The notes: generated from the sequence alone by a model not told the origin. A stretch of 64,000 nucleotides of DNA from Aquatica leii (GCA_035610365.1 CM069432.1:264117177-264181176), one strand, 5' to 3'. Counted from the first letter of the stretch, positions 44,461-57,565 are shown. Numbers and translations are program-made.

Positions 44461-45430
44461 ACGTTGTGTCTTTATCTACATACGAACCTTTAGTGTCTCG
44501 TTCAATTAAAAAAAACTTTAGTATTCTCTCTAGACATCAGAATAATGTTAGCTGTTTTTGAAGTAGAAGGCGACGGGTTTGGCTCTTAGAAGGCTTGCTA
44601 TTGCGAATCCATTTTTTAAAATTTTGTTTTCAGTGGTCAGTAGTTGTATTTGGCCATACTTACTAATCATTGACGTTTTACATTCAAAAAGGCAATTGCT
44701 TCATCCGATTTCTGGTATAATGTTGTGTTATTAAAACGCATTTCAAACCACTACGAAATTCCAAGAGTGTTAACTTGTTTTATTAAACAAGACATCATTT
44801 GAGTTTGTCGTTATTTAAATTAATAAACGTATTTAGTTTAGTGCCAATCAAGCTGTAACCTTTTAATTTAACAATTTGATTTAAAAATATTGAACGTTAC
44901 ATACAAACATACTAGCAACTTCTTAGTGTCACCAAGATATCAAAATACAACAAATTCTTATATTGTACGGAAAGCGCAAATAGTGTCGTTTATATTAAAT
45001 GTACCAACCTTTTCCGAAAATTATTCCAAATAACGACTATTTTTACTTTAGTAGGAAATTGTGATGGAAATCTAGGAAAGTTGGAACGAGTCGACTATGA
45101 AAGAAGGAAATAAGTTTGATAAGTATCTATTATTTGCTTGTCCTTATACTCAATATTCATGCAATTTACACTTTATATTACTTCAACATTTTTTCTTCCG
45201 TGCTTACACAATGTTATTTATTTTTTGGTAAATGTGTAATATAGACAGTTAAAAAAATTTATATTATTTTTTAAGCACAATAAAAACCTCTTTGTTCTAG
45301 AATTCATTAAAATAAACTATTTTTTCATGTTTAGATAATAATTGTTAAAATCAAATCGTCAACTACTTAAAATCGTGCTTGTGATGTTTCAATTTTAATC
45401 TTCTATCATCTGCTTATGTAGTAATTTTGA
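44461..45430. other. AT-rich spacer, nothing recognised
   Basis: No ORF over 60 codons with motifs and no repeat matched within the window. Confidence 0.4.
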
Positions 45431-46165
45431 TGTAAATTGAAAACGCATTTCTATTTTACTTAATTCATCACAGAGTAAGCTTTTCCTATTAGTTTTTAGA
45501 ATTATTTAGTCATTTCCTTGTTAATTTGTTAGCACAACCAGACATGTTTTGTTGTATTCTTAACCGATTAGGAGTTAATATCGACCAGTCTCGACAAGAG
45601 CTTTTCTCCGAGATACTATTCCTTATGCGTCTATCAACTGCAATATCAATTTTTAACTTAATGTGGGCAACAGCATTCGATAACTAGTCTAAGTTCTTTT
45701 AGCATTAATTAATAATTTTGTAGATTTTTTGCTCTCGTGAGTCATTGTGCTGACACGATTTGCTCTGTTCATAAATATTCCAGCTCGACTCAACGAGGAA
45801 AACGTTTTCTTCGACCAAGTACTGGATTGTGGGTAAGTTTTATTAAATTACGTTTGTGTCATAAAAGTTTCTCTCAAAACTTACGTAATTACCATAATTG
45901 TTTTAATACCATTTAGGTATTTTTATTAATTATTTTCTAAGTCGCATGCTGTAAATCATAGATATTTCTCATTATTATTTGGTCCGTTTAGGATTACGAA
46001 CCTGATTTTGTTACAAGCTTGGACCTTCTGTCTTCATCGAAACAGAAGTTTTACTTAGTAAGATCTGGCGCCCTTTAAATTCTAATTATTTGAACCTCCC
46101 CTATCTCCGACTAGTGTGAGTTGACCGTGCAAAGTTCGTAAGATCTATCAGCTTGTAGCATTTTT
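45431..46165 (+). mobile_element. Repeat D, copy 2 (internally shortened)
   Basis: Same orientation and order as 30387-31277, starting TGTAAATTGAAAACGC and ending near CTTGTAGCA, with an internal stretch missing. No target duplication could be recognised. If TG at 45431 and CA at the right end are true ends, this copy preserves termini mutated to TA in copy 1. Confidence 0.55.
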
Positions 46166-47675
46166 TGCAATAGTTTAAGTAGTTTTTTATTGAAAAAATC
46201 TAAATTACAGTTCTTTCAACTATTCAAGAAAACAAAACTTTTGTAATTTTTCAACAAACATGTCACTGTCAGAACAGTTAAATTGCTTAAACACGGTGTG
46301 TAGCATGGACTGAAAGTACTAAAAAAACCTACATAGTTTTTCGTTTATACTATTTTTTCTAACAAACCAAAGATTTTTATCGTTATTTACAAGAAAGTTT
46401 AAAAAATTTTCTCCAAAGGTAAAGTTTTTCTTATTAGAAAACTTAATGCCAAAATCCGCAAAACCTCATTAAACGGCGTAAAAACAGATATTAAGTTACC
46501 ACAAAAAACAATTCAAACATACATGTTGGATAAAAAAATCAAATCTTGGGAACTAAAACTCCACGGTTGACTTCCTACGCATAACTAACAGAAGCGCTCA
46601 TCCCTCCACTAGGATTTGGAAATGTAATATATTTGCAAAGTAAACGTTCCATTAAATCAATTCGATTGATTTCAACACCTAATTTCGGATTTTTAGTTAT
46701 ATTCTCAAATCTGTCGGATACGCAACTTACGTTACATTTCTAGTTAGTATCGGCATTCTGTTTTTATGGTTTTCATGGATTTTGTGTAGTCAGCAATGCC
46801 GTATTTTACCACTAAATTGTATACAGTGGTGGGAGAAATTACGTTTAGATGGAATGGTTTCCGTCTTCCACGTTCTTTTTTCCATCTGAGCTTGAAGAAC
46901 AAACGCCAAATTTCTTATTAGCACATGCTTAATTTGGGCAGTCCTTTAGGAAATGATATTTCTGTAAATTCTGCCTTTGATTCAAATTTGTTCTTTTAAA
47001 TTGACTAACGAACGAATTTAACTGCGTTACGGCTGTACCAAAAATTTCTGTAGGGCTGATAAGGACATTTGGTAGGTGTAGATAATGGCGTAACCAACGA
47101 TATGAATCCATTGTTTTTAGTGTTTTTTTAATAAATATTGATGAAAGCAGAGTGGCAGCAGCAGTCTTTGCCATTTTTACTGCGGTGTTACGTTTTAAAC
47201 TGCTAAAACATGAACTTGTACTAAAAGAGTTAACGGACTCCATTTCATAATTTAAGGTTTTTGTGAAATCGTACAATCCAATTTAGAATTATATTGTTCA
47301 AAAGGTATTAAGACGTATTAACCACCGGCTACTACTTGAAAGTCTTTTCCCCTGCAACTTCTTGGCCTGTCACCTCTACTGGTGTATCACTAGGAGTCGT
47401 CTCGAGTTAAGTCGAGGTATTTATAGTTTATCGTTAATTAAAAATGTAACGAAAAGGTTTTAAGAATCCCAATTTATGTTGGAATATAGTTAATTTTATT
47501 TGTGTAATTGAAATAATCAAACTTTTTTTGTCATGTTTATAACACTTTAAGTTTAATTCGAATTGTCATGCAACGTGACTCTCATGGTTATCGTACAGAA
47601 GTAGCGATGGATTGTTTTTACAAGATCCTCTATGCTGTATCAAATGCTGCATCACTTTTAGAAATAGATTAGGAA
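46166..47675. other. Spacer with an unassigned minus-strand ORF (46929-47276)
   Basis: A 115-codon minus-strand ORF begins MYDFTKTLNYEMESVNSFST. Downstream frames (46860-46590) contain a helix-turn-helix-looking piece (SPTTVYNLVVKYGIADY) and an open patch (RFENITKNPKLGVEINRIDL). They could be parts of one decayed transposon-like gene, but I do not recognise a family. A poly-T run lies at 47688-47702. Confidence 0.3.
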
Positions 47676-48290
47676 TTATTCAACCGTTTTTTTTTTTTTT
47701 TTGATAATTCCAATGTTGCTGAATGAGCGCCATGCACTATTATGCTTACGAAATTTACTCTTCGAGATGGTATCTAGTTTCTCACTGGTGACTTTGCTCA
47801 CTTGTTTCGCTCTTCTCTTGGCGACCACTTTTGAGTGAAGTTTCTGGTTTATCATAGTCTTAGTTTCATCCAAACTATATAACCATGTGCATAATTGAGC
47901 GTAGTCTCTCTTTATGAAAAGGCGCATCCACTATTCTTCTGCTATCTGCTTAGTTTTTGAGTTTTCTGGAATGGTAATATTTTTGTGTGTTGCCATATCA
48001 TACGCCAATCGTCTACATTCTATAAGAGTCAATCCATAGAACATTTTTGAACACGTTAATATATATCGTGTCAAATTATCTTCTTGTTCCGTCGTAAATC
48101 TTTTTTTCGCTTCATATTTAAAATTTCTTTGGTTAGGTTCAGACAAAAAATAGTATGCTCCTAATGTTTCCGATTTCTCTCAAGGATGTTCCTTTCATGA
48201 CTACACCCACTGCCTCACTTATTACCACAGTGTCATTCTTTGCTAATTTCTTCTTAACTTTTATTTTTGTATTTCTACACACCATAGATA
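47676..48290 (-). pseudogene. pogo-like transposase, N-terminal DNA-binding half (Psq plus CENP-B HTH)
   Basis: Begins near 48285 with MVCRNTKIKVKKKLAKND, then VVMKGTSLREIGN (Pipsqueak-type helix-turn-helix). After a break comes KKRFTTEQEDNLTRYILTCS, then GLTLIECRRLAYDMA (CENP-B-type HTH). A TAG cuts the 'GEEW(M/L)' position, and the frame continues WMRLFIKRDYAQL. The layout is the standard pogo/Tigger N-terminus. The catalytic domain is not adjacent. Confidence 0.75.
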
Positions 48291-48372
48291 CACTCTGTGA
48301 CAGAAATGTTTAACTAGTCAAATGTTGATTGATTAAAAAAAGAAATTAAACAAAAGATAAAAGCATTTTTTA

Positions 48373-49230
48373 TTAATAATGTGTTAGACCACTTCTATTA
48401 GTTTCACACTCCCACATACTTTTTGGCATGGATTCTACCAGGTGGTCGATTACTTCCTGTTGTATTGCATCCCAGGTAATCTGATTCTCATGCCAAAGAG
48501 CTTCTAGTGTCTATGAAGGATTGGCTAATTGCTTGAGTCTTCTATCCTTCATGTTCCACACATGTTCGATAGGTGATAGGTCGGGAGATCTGGAAGCGCT
48601 TTATAGAATGCCTTGCAATGTGGAAAAGGACATTATCCTGTTAAAAAATTGAGTCCTCATCAACATATAGGTGGGCATTCATATTGCCTCGGATGAATAC
48701 TAACTGCAACCTGCTTCCATAAACAATAGCACCCTATACCATAACCCCCACAGTGTGGTGAACATGCCGCTCAACGGAAAACTGCACATTGCGACGTTTT
48801 CCACGTCTACGTCTGATCGTAATGCGACCATCGTGCATTCTCAAGCAGAATCGTGATTCGTCGCTGAAGACCCCCCTATAGTATTAGACGTCCCAATCCA
48901 GTCGCACGGTACACAACTTTGTTGATGACCAGCCCTCAGTGACAACACAAGATGTGGTCTATAAGACTGCAAGCCAAAAGCTCTAATTTGACAGTAAACT
49001 GTACGAAAGGTTACAGGACGTCCTTCGTTTTGAAACTATTGATCGGCTATTGATCTTGTATTCAAGAATCGGTCTCTTAATGCCATTAAACAAAAATGAC
49101 ATTTGTCTACGACGTTCTTGACCTTCTCTAGACAATGCATCGTACTACAGAGGATTCGTTACGGTTAAGACGATTAACAATTTTAACGGTTAAATTCTTT
49201 TCGACTGACGAATACGCAACTTTGCCACCG
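48373..49230 (-). pseudogene. Tc1-like transposase
   Basis: From the right: decayed N-terminal HTH pieces (49230-48960; FRTVYCQIRAFGLQSYRP), SDESRF (first Asp, about 48870), RMHDGRITIRRRRGKRRNVQ, FSVERHVHHTVGVMVWGAI and YGSRLQLVFIRGNMNA. The usual 'QQDNARPH' second-Asp block is deleted near 48620. SRSPDLSPIEHVWNM (family DD34E Glu region) follows, and then the tail ending LTHY and stop at 48373-48375. Frame changes and the deleted Asp make it inactive. Terminal inverted repeats were not located. Confidence 0.85.
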
Positions 49231-49269
49231 CCAACATATGAGTACCTGACCTCGAGAATTTTGGTTACG

Positions 49270-49565
49270 TTTTATGCTGTCAGATGGCGCAAGTTGTAGT
49301 TCATTTTCCAAAGACATTTCCGGTCACTTTTGATTTTTGTCACGTCCGGTACGGTGTGTGTGTCGGCGTTAAAACGCAAAAAGATGAGAAGAGAAGAGAA
49401 TGAGATTTTGTCAGCAATCGACATCTGCTTTACAGAAACTTCGCTTTTAGTAAAATCTGAAACCAATCTTTTGGTTGTGTGAGTAAGGGGACGACGTACA
49501 GATATGTTTTTGATCAGCACATATTGTAGGTTAATATTTACACGTGGTAAACGTTGTATCAAGGT
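49270..49565. repeat. Diverged repeat, partner of about 8325-8565
   Basis: Ordered blocks shared with 8325-8565 (GGTACGGTG, ATCGACATCTG, ATTGTAGGTTA, then CACGTGGT). A 96-codon minus-strand ORF here overlaps the repeat, has no domain, and is not conserved in the partner. Confidence 0.4.
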
Positions 49566-49585
49566 ACAAGCTATTTTTTGTTATT

Positions 49586-51610
49586 TTAGGTTCTATGGCG
49601 TACTCCGGTAATTAAGTTTCCACGACATACTGATGTAACTTTTCTTCTTTCTTCTTCAGCCTTCGCAACATATCTCACCCAACGCCACTTTGGCTCCGCC
49701 ATTCGTACCAACACATCGGTTACCTTGGTTCTTCTCCTCATTTCCTAATTTCTGATGTAGTCTGTTAGAGAAATCCCGAGCATTACGCGTTCCATAATCC
49801 TTTGTGTCTTTCTTATTTTGTTGGCATATCATTGTCTCTATGCCGTATGTGGCTACTGGCAAAACATAGGAGTCGTATACTTTCCGTTTTAGATTTATCG
49901 GAATATCTTGGTTCTTTATGATGTAGTGTAGCTTGTCAAAGGCGGCCCAGGTGAGTCTTATTCTTCGGGTCACTTCTGTTCCTTGATTTTCTTTTCCCAA
50001 TCTAATGGCATGGCCTAGGTATATATATATTCGTCCACATTTTCTATTTTTTGGTTGTCAATTTACAGTTCGATGTTATTTTGACGCATGGTTTTGGTTT
50101 TGCTGATGTTCATTTCCAATCTCAGTTTTTTAAGATGCTTTGTTCAGCTGTTGTAACATTTTTTTCAGCTCGACTGGGTTGTTTGAGGTGAGGACTATGT
50201 TGTCAAAAAAACGTAGGTGATTGAGATAAGTGCCATCAATTTTCACACCGTTCTCCTCCCATTTTAACTTTTTGAAAACATCTTCTAGAACTAACGTAAA
50301 TAGTTTTGGTGAAATGGTATCCCCCTGACGTACTCCTCTTTGTATTTTTATTTTACTAGTGGCTATGCTTTCTTCAATCTTGATATGCATTGTCGCATTT
50401 TGGTAAATGTCCTTTATAATTGCCGCATATCTAGAGTCTTTTCTAGCATTTTTCATTGATTTTAGAATGGACCATGATTCTATTGCTATGCTGTATTCTG
50501 TTGTTTTTTCAATCAAGGTGCGTATCGTTTAGAGGTGGTTGATAGTACTATATTCCTTCCTAAAGCCTGCTTTTTCTACGGGCTGGTAAAAATCCAGTTT
50601 TTTGATAGTCGGTTTTTAAGGATTTTTGTGAATAAGTTAGAGAGGTGGGATAATAGGCTAATGGGACGGTAGTTTCCTATGTTTGATGTGTCTCCTTTTT
50701 TAAATAGGAGGATAACTTCTGCGTTATACCATTATTCGGGTATTCTCTTTTCTTGCAGACACTTGTTTAGCAGTAGTCCGATTATTCTTCCCATGATGCC
50801 TCCTCCAAGTCTCAGCATTTCTGTTGAAATTTTTGTCTTCCGTTCTTTTTTTCAGAGTGGTTCTTATTTCGTTTATAGTTATTTCTGGCATCTCCTCCGA
50901 TCCTACGTTTGTTACTTTTGTAGCTTTTTCCTGTGGTTTTAGTTCTCCGTCCGGTCCGTTTGAAGCATACAAGTTCGCGTCAAAGTCCTCTATAATTTTG
51001 ACTATTTTGTCCGATGTTGTAACTATCGTTTCTGATTTTTATTAATCTCGCTTTCCCTTTTGAAAGCTTAGATCTAAGAACTTTCATTAATCTGGATTAA
51101 TTTAGTTTTGTAGGTTCTTATATCTTTGCGGATCTCTTTTTTAATTCTTCAGTTTACTGTTCTGTATTCATCGGTTTCTCTATCCGTCTTCCTTCTCTGT
51201 TCTATCGTATTCGAACTGAGTTTTTGGTTCGTCGGTTTCTTTCCTCTTCAGAATATTTTTCTTACTGATGATTGTATACAGACTCTAATCTTTTCAGTGA
51301 GTAGATCAACATTTTCATTTATATAGGCCTCCGTAGGTTCTAGCTGTGGTGTATTTATTAGTTTATTTCTCTCTTTTCAAGTGTTTATTTTATTACATGC
51401 TCGGAATAATCTGTGATCGCTTTCCGTGCCAAATCTGTTTAGGACAGTCACGTCGGTGCATATTTTCCTGTTATTTGACAGTACATAGTCAATTTCATTT
51501 TTTACAGCAAAATCTGCGCCTTTCCATATCCATTTTTGGTTTAAGCAGTTCCACTTTTTCATGCTCAGAGGAGCTCGTTGGGGCATATACATTTAATATT
51601 TGCATGTTGT
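49586..51610 (-). pseudogene. RTE-clade LINE (endonuclease end, RT, C-terminus), frameshifted
   Basis: Right to left: the end of the APE-type endonuclease (DFAVKNEIDYVLSNNRKI; FGTESDHRLFRA, about 51500-51390), linker, an 'EITINEIRTTLKK' block (50890), [20 protein letters not shown] (50650), and the RT palm at 50130-50516 with IQRGVRQGDTISPKLFTLVL and the catalytic box changed from FADDIV to FFDNIV. The connection INLKRKVYDSYVLPVATYG (49870) follows, then AKAEEERRKVTSVCRGN and a stop at 49586. The 3' part is complete; the 5' part is truncated in the endonuclease. The catalytic Asp change plus frame breaks make it inactive. Confidence 0.85.
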
Positions 51611-51717
51611 ATCGGTTGTTTAGCCACGTGGGGACGCGTCCTCTAGGGGTTACAGGTTCCCCCGAGGACAACTAACTATGCTCTTGGAACTAAGATTGCT
51701 ATGACATGCTTCTATAT

Positions 51718-51775
51718 TTAAGTTTCTATGGGATACTGCGGTAATTCAGCTTTCATTGCATATCCTTGTACGTAA
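51718..51775 (-). repeat. Second RTE LINE 3'-end fragment
   Basis: About 45 bases match the last coding bases of the RTE LINE at 49586-49630 (TTCTATGG..TACT.CGGTAATT). It lies just outside the 5' limit of that LINE in the same orientation, so an older, very short RTE insertion lies next to the larger one. Confidence 0.5.
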
Positions 51776-52616
51776 GTGGAGGTGGTCTAATTGCGACGTA
51801 GTTTTTCCAAAAGTATTTACTTTTAAATTATTTCAACAGTGAATAAAATGGGAAACGAATGCTGTATCGACCGTAACTTGATCGGCGCAGTTGGGGGTCT
51901 TTCGGATCGCTTCTCGCTTATAACAATTTAGCTGTGTTCGTCGATTGTCAGAATGTTTAAGGCAACGAATTAATTATTGTAATTATAAACTATGTTCTTA
52001 GTCATGTGCTCTTAGTAAATACTTATCATTGCTCTGATTACAAGATTATAACTTAACTTTCATAAATTTCAATATTACTATTTAGCTTTAATTTATTTCC
52101 ATATTGTAATAAATGTAAAGAAATTGGAAGTCCGCGTCAAAGTTTAATGTGAGGTTACCGGGTGATACATCCGATGTAAATATCTGACTTGCAAACTTGA
52201 CGTCAAGGCCATGGGCGGATTATGATCAAATTAATTACGCGGACGTATTTAACTATTGCTACCGTTAGTGCATTGCGGCGGTATATTAAAATATCTGCTT
52301 CCAGGGTCTACGTTTAATTACAAAAGGTTATAATGAATTATTTTTAAATTGATGAATGAAAAAACAAGATATATCAATTCATACAAATTGATAAAAAAAT
52401 AAATTGATGTGTTTGCAACTTGATACACTTATTATATATCTATGTATATAATATAAAGTAGTTATGTGTTTTATTTTACACATCTACTGTAATTTACGTA
52501 ACAAGCGTCGAAATTAAAGCATAGCATAACGAACTTGTATGTGAGTATGTTATGTCTAGAACTTTTTTCGCCTATTATGTAACCACACTAACAAACGAAT
52601 ATGGATGTTTGCGATA
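51776..52616. other. AT-rich spacer, nothing recognised
   Basis: Contains AT-dinucleotide-rich patches near 52430-52455; no supported ORF. Confidence 0.4.
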
Positions 52617-53665
52617 TTAGCAGCACAAAAATAGTATAGTGTTCAACGAGTGACGAACGTAACATTTTTTAAGCGAGAGAATAGGTGACCAAACGAGGCG
52701 AAGCCGAGTAGTTGTTGCATTTTGTACAGACTGTAAAATTTTGTTCTGTGTTTGATTTTTATTGCTACTTGATTCGTCAATATATCCTTCTGCAACGCCG
52801 CTAGATTTCCAACCTCCGTGGCGTTTTAGTTGGAGAAGGTCATCTCCTGAATCTACTAGTAGTGTAGCGGAAATTTTGCAAAAGTTATGTCCGATATATT
52901 CTTGAGAAACAGGCAGATTTAGATATTGAGCTATTTCCATAGGAAATTTACTAAATTTGTTAATTCCGACAACTTGCCTACTACACTTTCCATTCTGATA
53001 GTTAATAGAGAATCTTGAGTTAATTTGATCCATATTATGTGGATGGAGGTTCACATATTTTTTAGAAATTTCATATAAATTTCTAAAAGTATAAAACGAC
53101 CGTGATACCTTTGTCTTCGTATTAGGTATTTCAATGATAAGTGTCTTTTTAGAATCTTTGATATTATTTACTGTTAAATCTTTTAAATCGTGGCAGCGAC
53201 AAGCGCCAAAAATTCCAAAAATAAAAGCAACTTAAAATTATTTGTATCACTAATTATTTATTTGTAGAAACAGTACATGATTACTTTATCTTAGTCTTGG
53301 GCAGAAAAAGTTCTAGACTTCTTACTTTTAAAACCGCTGGATTTTCGTTTCAGGAAAGAACGTAACTTGCGAAATTTACTGATATCAATATTATTTTTTA
53401 TTGATAGTGTTGTTTTTAACATTGAATATATAGACCATAGAGTCGATGCCTTCAAAGTTTCCGACAGTTTTGCAAAATATGCGAGCAGCACAGTTTCCGA
53501 AAATGAATCTACTTGATTATTAGCCCTCCATTTCATGAAGTTACTATAAATTTCTTTATACCTCTTATTTGATTTTTCGGTTAATAAGTCCACAGATGTT
53601 TGCTCTGTCTGATTTCTTATCTCTGGTGGAGTATTTGTAACATCACTTTCTGAATCAGAATGCAT
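52617..53665 (-). pseudogene. Crypton-like tyrosine recombinase, nearly complete
   Basis: The ATG at 53665 starts an acidic leader and a helical core-binding domain (SNKRYKEIYSNFMKWRANN; LRSFLKRKS), open to a stop at 53291. After two stops and a frame change (53290-53230) the catalytic domain is open to 52617: FGACRCHDLKDLTVNNI (first Arg), a beta hairpin (TLIIEIPNTKTK), GHNFCKISATLL, LKRHGGWKS (His/Trp) and VAEGYIDES (nucleophile Tyr). In this insect Crypton family the third block is normally H-x-x-R; here the Arg is Cys, so the second catalytic Arg is lost. A DNA strand-exchange enzyme by family. Confidence 0.7.
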
Positions 53666-56615
53666 AGCTAAACCACGACAAATACAAACTTATGGGGTAT
53701 AATAGTGACAGCTATATAATGACAGCACACAACTAGATATAAGTTGTACTTAGTAGGTTATTTTCGTCTCTAGTGAAGAAAGTTAGCGTTATGAGAATTT
53801 CTCTCACTAAAGATGAAAATCAAAGTTTCGCTGGAGTATGCGGTGATGAAAACGTCTTTTCGTAAAGGGTCATAGAAAATAGTATATTACAATACGAGTG
53901 AAGAAACTACGAGTTTCGCTCACGAATGTTAATAAATATACATGAGTGAGCGAATTAGTTTCTCACGAGTGCTGTATAGGATTTTGTTCAATCCTGATCT
54001 TGAAATATTAAACATTATAATTTATAATAATATCAAAATATTTAGTTATATGAAGTATAAATCAACAAAACTCGCCGTTGCTATGGTTCATATAGTAATT
54101 GAATATTTTATTATAAAACATAACAATAAGTAAATAAATAATAATAAGTATTGTTTCAAAATATTGTTGGATATGTTTTAGTTTGGTAAATTTTAATATT
54201 TTTTGATAAATCTTATTCTTTCTATTTTATAAGGCTGTTTCAAATATCTGTTTATGTAATAATATAAAATCACCGTAGTCAATTTGCGTTGTCAGTAATA
54301 TTAAATTGAGCCGTGGGTGAAAAATCTTTACCTCGCACTTTCACCCACCCGTTTCTATAGCAACATTTTGAGTGGACAAAACAAAAGGTTTCTAGCTGCG
54401 TATCTAAGGATGAAACACCGTGTTTCAAGAACAGGATTGAATAAAAGTATTTTATTGTTCCTAACTGTCATAAATTTTAATTTTTTGCTTTTCTAAACCG
54501 TTTTTGACAGTTTTGGCGCTCTTATTTCAACATAAACGTCAAACTATATTTCCGATATTCGACTTTAGAGGGCTCGTAGTCTCTGTTCGAGCAATAAAAT
54601 GTTGTATTCAACTCGTTTTTATGTAAATATAGAATTTTTTCCATCGTGGACTTTTAAGATTCTCGTGTCACTCGGGTTTAAAAAAGCCCACTCGTAAAAA
54701 ATGCTCAATTTACACAGTAACTCGTTAAATAAATAACTATTGGAATATTAATTATTTTAGGTAATTATTATAAATACGAGTGTTTTTAGATTCAGTTGTT
54801 TTCTTAGAACTATGATAAATAATTAAGCCTTTGAAATTATTTTCGTACTGTGATCTGGTCTTAAAATGTACGATTTGTACTATAAACTCTGTTATTATAT
54901 GTATTTTAACAAAGTAATTATTGTGTATTTAATTATTAATTATTACAACTGTTTAATTATAAATTATTTATTACCTCAAATAACTAACGGTTTAAACATC
55001 TAATTAAAGTATTAATTATACAATACACATAAAAGCGTTTGTAATTAAATTACGTTCAACCGATTACTGGTAGTTATTAATAGATTAACATTTAACCTAG
55101 ATCAACCACAAACGTATTTTTGACAAAATATATATTGAACACCTAGTAATTTTTTATCGTTAAAAAATTAGCGTCTAACTTAATTACCAAACGAAAATTT
55201 AAATTTTAGACAATTTATGACGATTGAAAACATTTTCTGAAAGTAGAAACTGATAATTTTTTATATGACACACATTTGATGTAGAATCTGTAGATAATGT
55301 AAAAATGCAAATAGGCTGAAAATAATATATTTACACCAGAAGTAATTTTTTTCAGTGCCAGTAACACAACTATTTAATTAGAAAATTTTCGAATTATTAT
55401 GCAACGCAACAGGAGTGAATGAAACATTTGTTTTTTAAGAAATTTGGAGAAAAAATATTTGTTTTTTTATTACTCCTAACAGATACGATTATTTATTACA
55501 GTAGTTACTGTTTAAAAATATGAACAGAATTATATTTCTTATCAAATAATCTAAACATAACTGACGAATTTGTTTGAAGTTTGCATTACAATGTGTTCAC
55601 TGAAGCCATTTAAAGTTTAAAGTGGTTTAGTTTACTAATTACAAGTAATTTAGTCACTTTTTAGCAAAAAAGGTCACTGTAGGTCATTTTCATTGTTACA
55701 ATGTATCGATTTTAAACTTCGGGATCTTCTGTACTCTAATGTAAAAAAACATTGTTTTGGTTTCTTGCGCTGTATAAGTTATCCCATTTTATACTTCGTC
55801 TGCAGCAGCAGAGGCAGCACGTGCTAGCAAAATGCTCAGTAACACTTTAATTTGAGAATCTGTGAACATCCGCATGTAAATTAATTAAAATTTTGATAGT
55901 TATAGCTGAAAAAATCGCTGAGGTAAAAGTGCATTTCTATTTTACGCCGAGATTTAATTATTTTTTGTTGTAACAGCATTTTGATACCGTCATGTGTTAA
56001 TTTAGGAAATTCTTTCTAAGCGAATGATCGTAAAGATTTAACAGCGCACCTGTTAAGTATCAAATAAAATTGGAAACTTAGCGCACATTTGTTTTGTACG
56101 CCACTAGCGCTAGCAGCATTTTTGAAACAATGTAAGTACGCTCTTTCTGTATTGAAATATGTTGTATGGCGATCGTGTGCACGACCGACCGAATCTACGC
56201 TTGCTGTCACGCTAATTCTTTTTATGGTCTGCTAATTGATTCAAGCTTTAGACTTGAGTAAATGTGCCCTTTGTTTTTTAATCTACATACATTTGAGATT
56301 TAAAATTGTTTAATCTATTTTTCTGCAATACTTAATGTACTTAACTGAATTTTTTTATTTTCGTTTTGGCGTCTTTTTAATCGAATTAAAATCTACATAT
56401 TGAAGGCCGCTTGAAATTTATTAATTACTATATCTACCCTCTACTCTTCAAAATTTTGAGCTATGTTGCATTTTAAAGCTGATTGTAAACATCTTGCTAC
56501 TAAGTCATCATTTGTTATGAGTATATTTTTAATAAATTGTCAGTAAATTTGTCAAGATAAATTTAAAAATGCAAAAGCAAGCAAAATTACATACCTAACT
56601 AGTATATTTAGACCG
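53666..56615. other. Long AT-rich spacer
   Basis: Short ORFs only (53942-54133 plus; 56016-56210 minus), none with motifs. The segments near 53770-53960 and 54540-54720 share 'CTCACGAGT/ACTCGT' strings that may be remnants of the Crypton flank or a short repeat. Nothing else seen. Confidence 0.4.
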
Positions 56616-56995
56616 CCTGAGGGTATCTGCAACGGTTTAAAGGAAGCAGCCCGACGACCGAAATTCATTCCACTTTGGGAATCAGTGCTGGCTAAGACAC
56701 TTTTCCTTAATGGGCGGCTGAGTCTGGCCGTCCGGCACTTACCCTAAGTGGCAGCTCCGAGTACGCTGTCTATTACCACGCGTTATAGCATTTTGTCGAT
56801 TTATGTATATATATATATCTTGTAGCCTTAGTATTTTGTATATACGTTATCTATCAATATATTATTAAACCGCTATAGTTTTCTTCCAAAAAGCACGCTC
56901 TCGCTTTCCTAAAAATACGCGCCGCAAACCGCCGTTAGTAGATTATACGGTCACCACCACGGTCCGTCGCCGCCGCCCGACGTCGGAAGGTAACA
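56616..56995 (+). repeat. Diverged LTR (LTR0), right part, of the 57-kb gypsy family
   Basis: Ends GGTAACA at 56995 followed by AAAA. It shares with the 5' LTR at 57000 the order CTTAATGGG, CTGAG.CTG, GTCCGGC, a TATATATAT box and a GC-rich right end, but is clearly diverged. Its left end is not defined. Confidence 0.55.
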
Positions 56996-56999
56996 AAAA

Positions 57000-57491
57000 T
57001 GTCACCGCGGCTTTGCGCAGTCAGGAGGCGGAGCCTGTGCCGACAACGGATTAAGAGGATTAGCGGCCGGCAGACCCGATAAATACAAAACTCCCGGCTA
57101 TAAACTTCACTTCTGTCTGAAAGTCTAGCTGTCTAAGTCACCTAAACTTAATGGGTGTCTGAGACTGGGGGTCCGGCTAGCTTACACTGAATTCCTTCTA
57201 ACGCACACCTCGACGTTATTTACCGCCTTTAGACTTAATCATTAATTGTAATATTATTTTTCTACGTTTTCTTGTATCTTATTTTGTATATATATATTTA
57301 TATATTTTTATCCCTATTAGTTAGCTTGTATAAAGATTAGGAGAGTTAGTTTAGTGTCTATTTAAAATATACGTTTTGTTTATCTTTTTACTTTATGATT
57401 ATTGTATGGATCGTGCGCGTAACCGTGTGATTATTGTGTGTACTTAGTGTCGCGCGGACCATTCTAGAAACTGGCCACCACCCCGGTAACA
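57000..57491 (+). repeat. 5' LTR of the 57-kb gypsy element
   Basis: TGTCACCGCGG...CCGGTAACA, 492 bases, with TATA-like ATAAATA near 57080 and an AT-rich 3' half. Its last 120 bases match 61255-61374 (GTGCGCGTAACCGTGTGATT; TTAGTGTCGCGCGGACCAT). Confidence 0.85.
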
Positions 57492-57493
57492 AT

Positions 57494-57513
57494 TGGCGCC
57501 CAACTAACGTGTG
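57494..57513 (+). other. PBS of the 57-kb gypsy element
   Basis: TGGCGCCCAACTAACGTGTG, two bases after the LTR end. It has the same TGGCGCCCAAC start as the Arc-like element at 1981-1994, suggesting the same primer tRNA class. Confidence 0.7.
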
Positions 57514-57565
57514 GCATTCCAGAAGAAACGTTTCTTCTACGGATCTACTCGTTCGCATTCCAATC

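Noticed and set aside
49272-49562. 96-codon minus-strand ORF
   Set aside because: Overlaps a non-coding diverged repeat; the frame is not kept in the partner copy at 8325-8565.
50679-51675. Several plus-strand ORFs of 66-109 codons
   Set aside because: They are antisense to the RTE LINE coding strand, whose RT and endonuclease motifs are clear.
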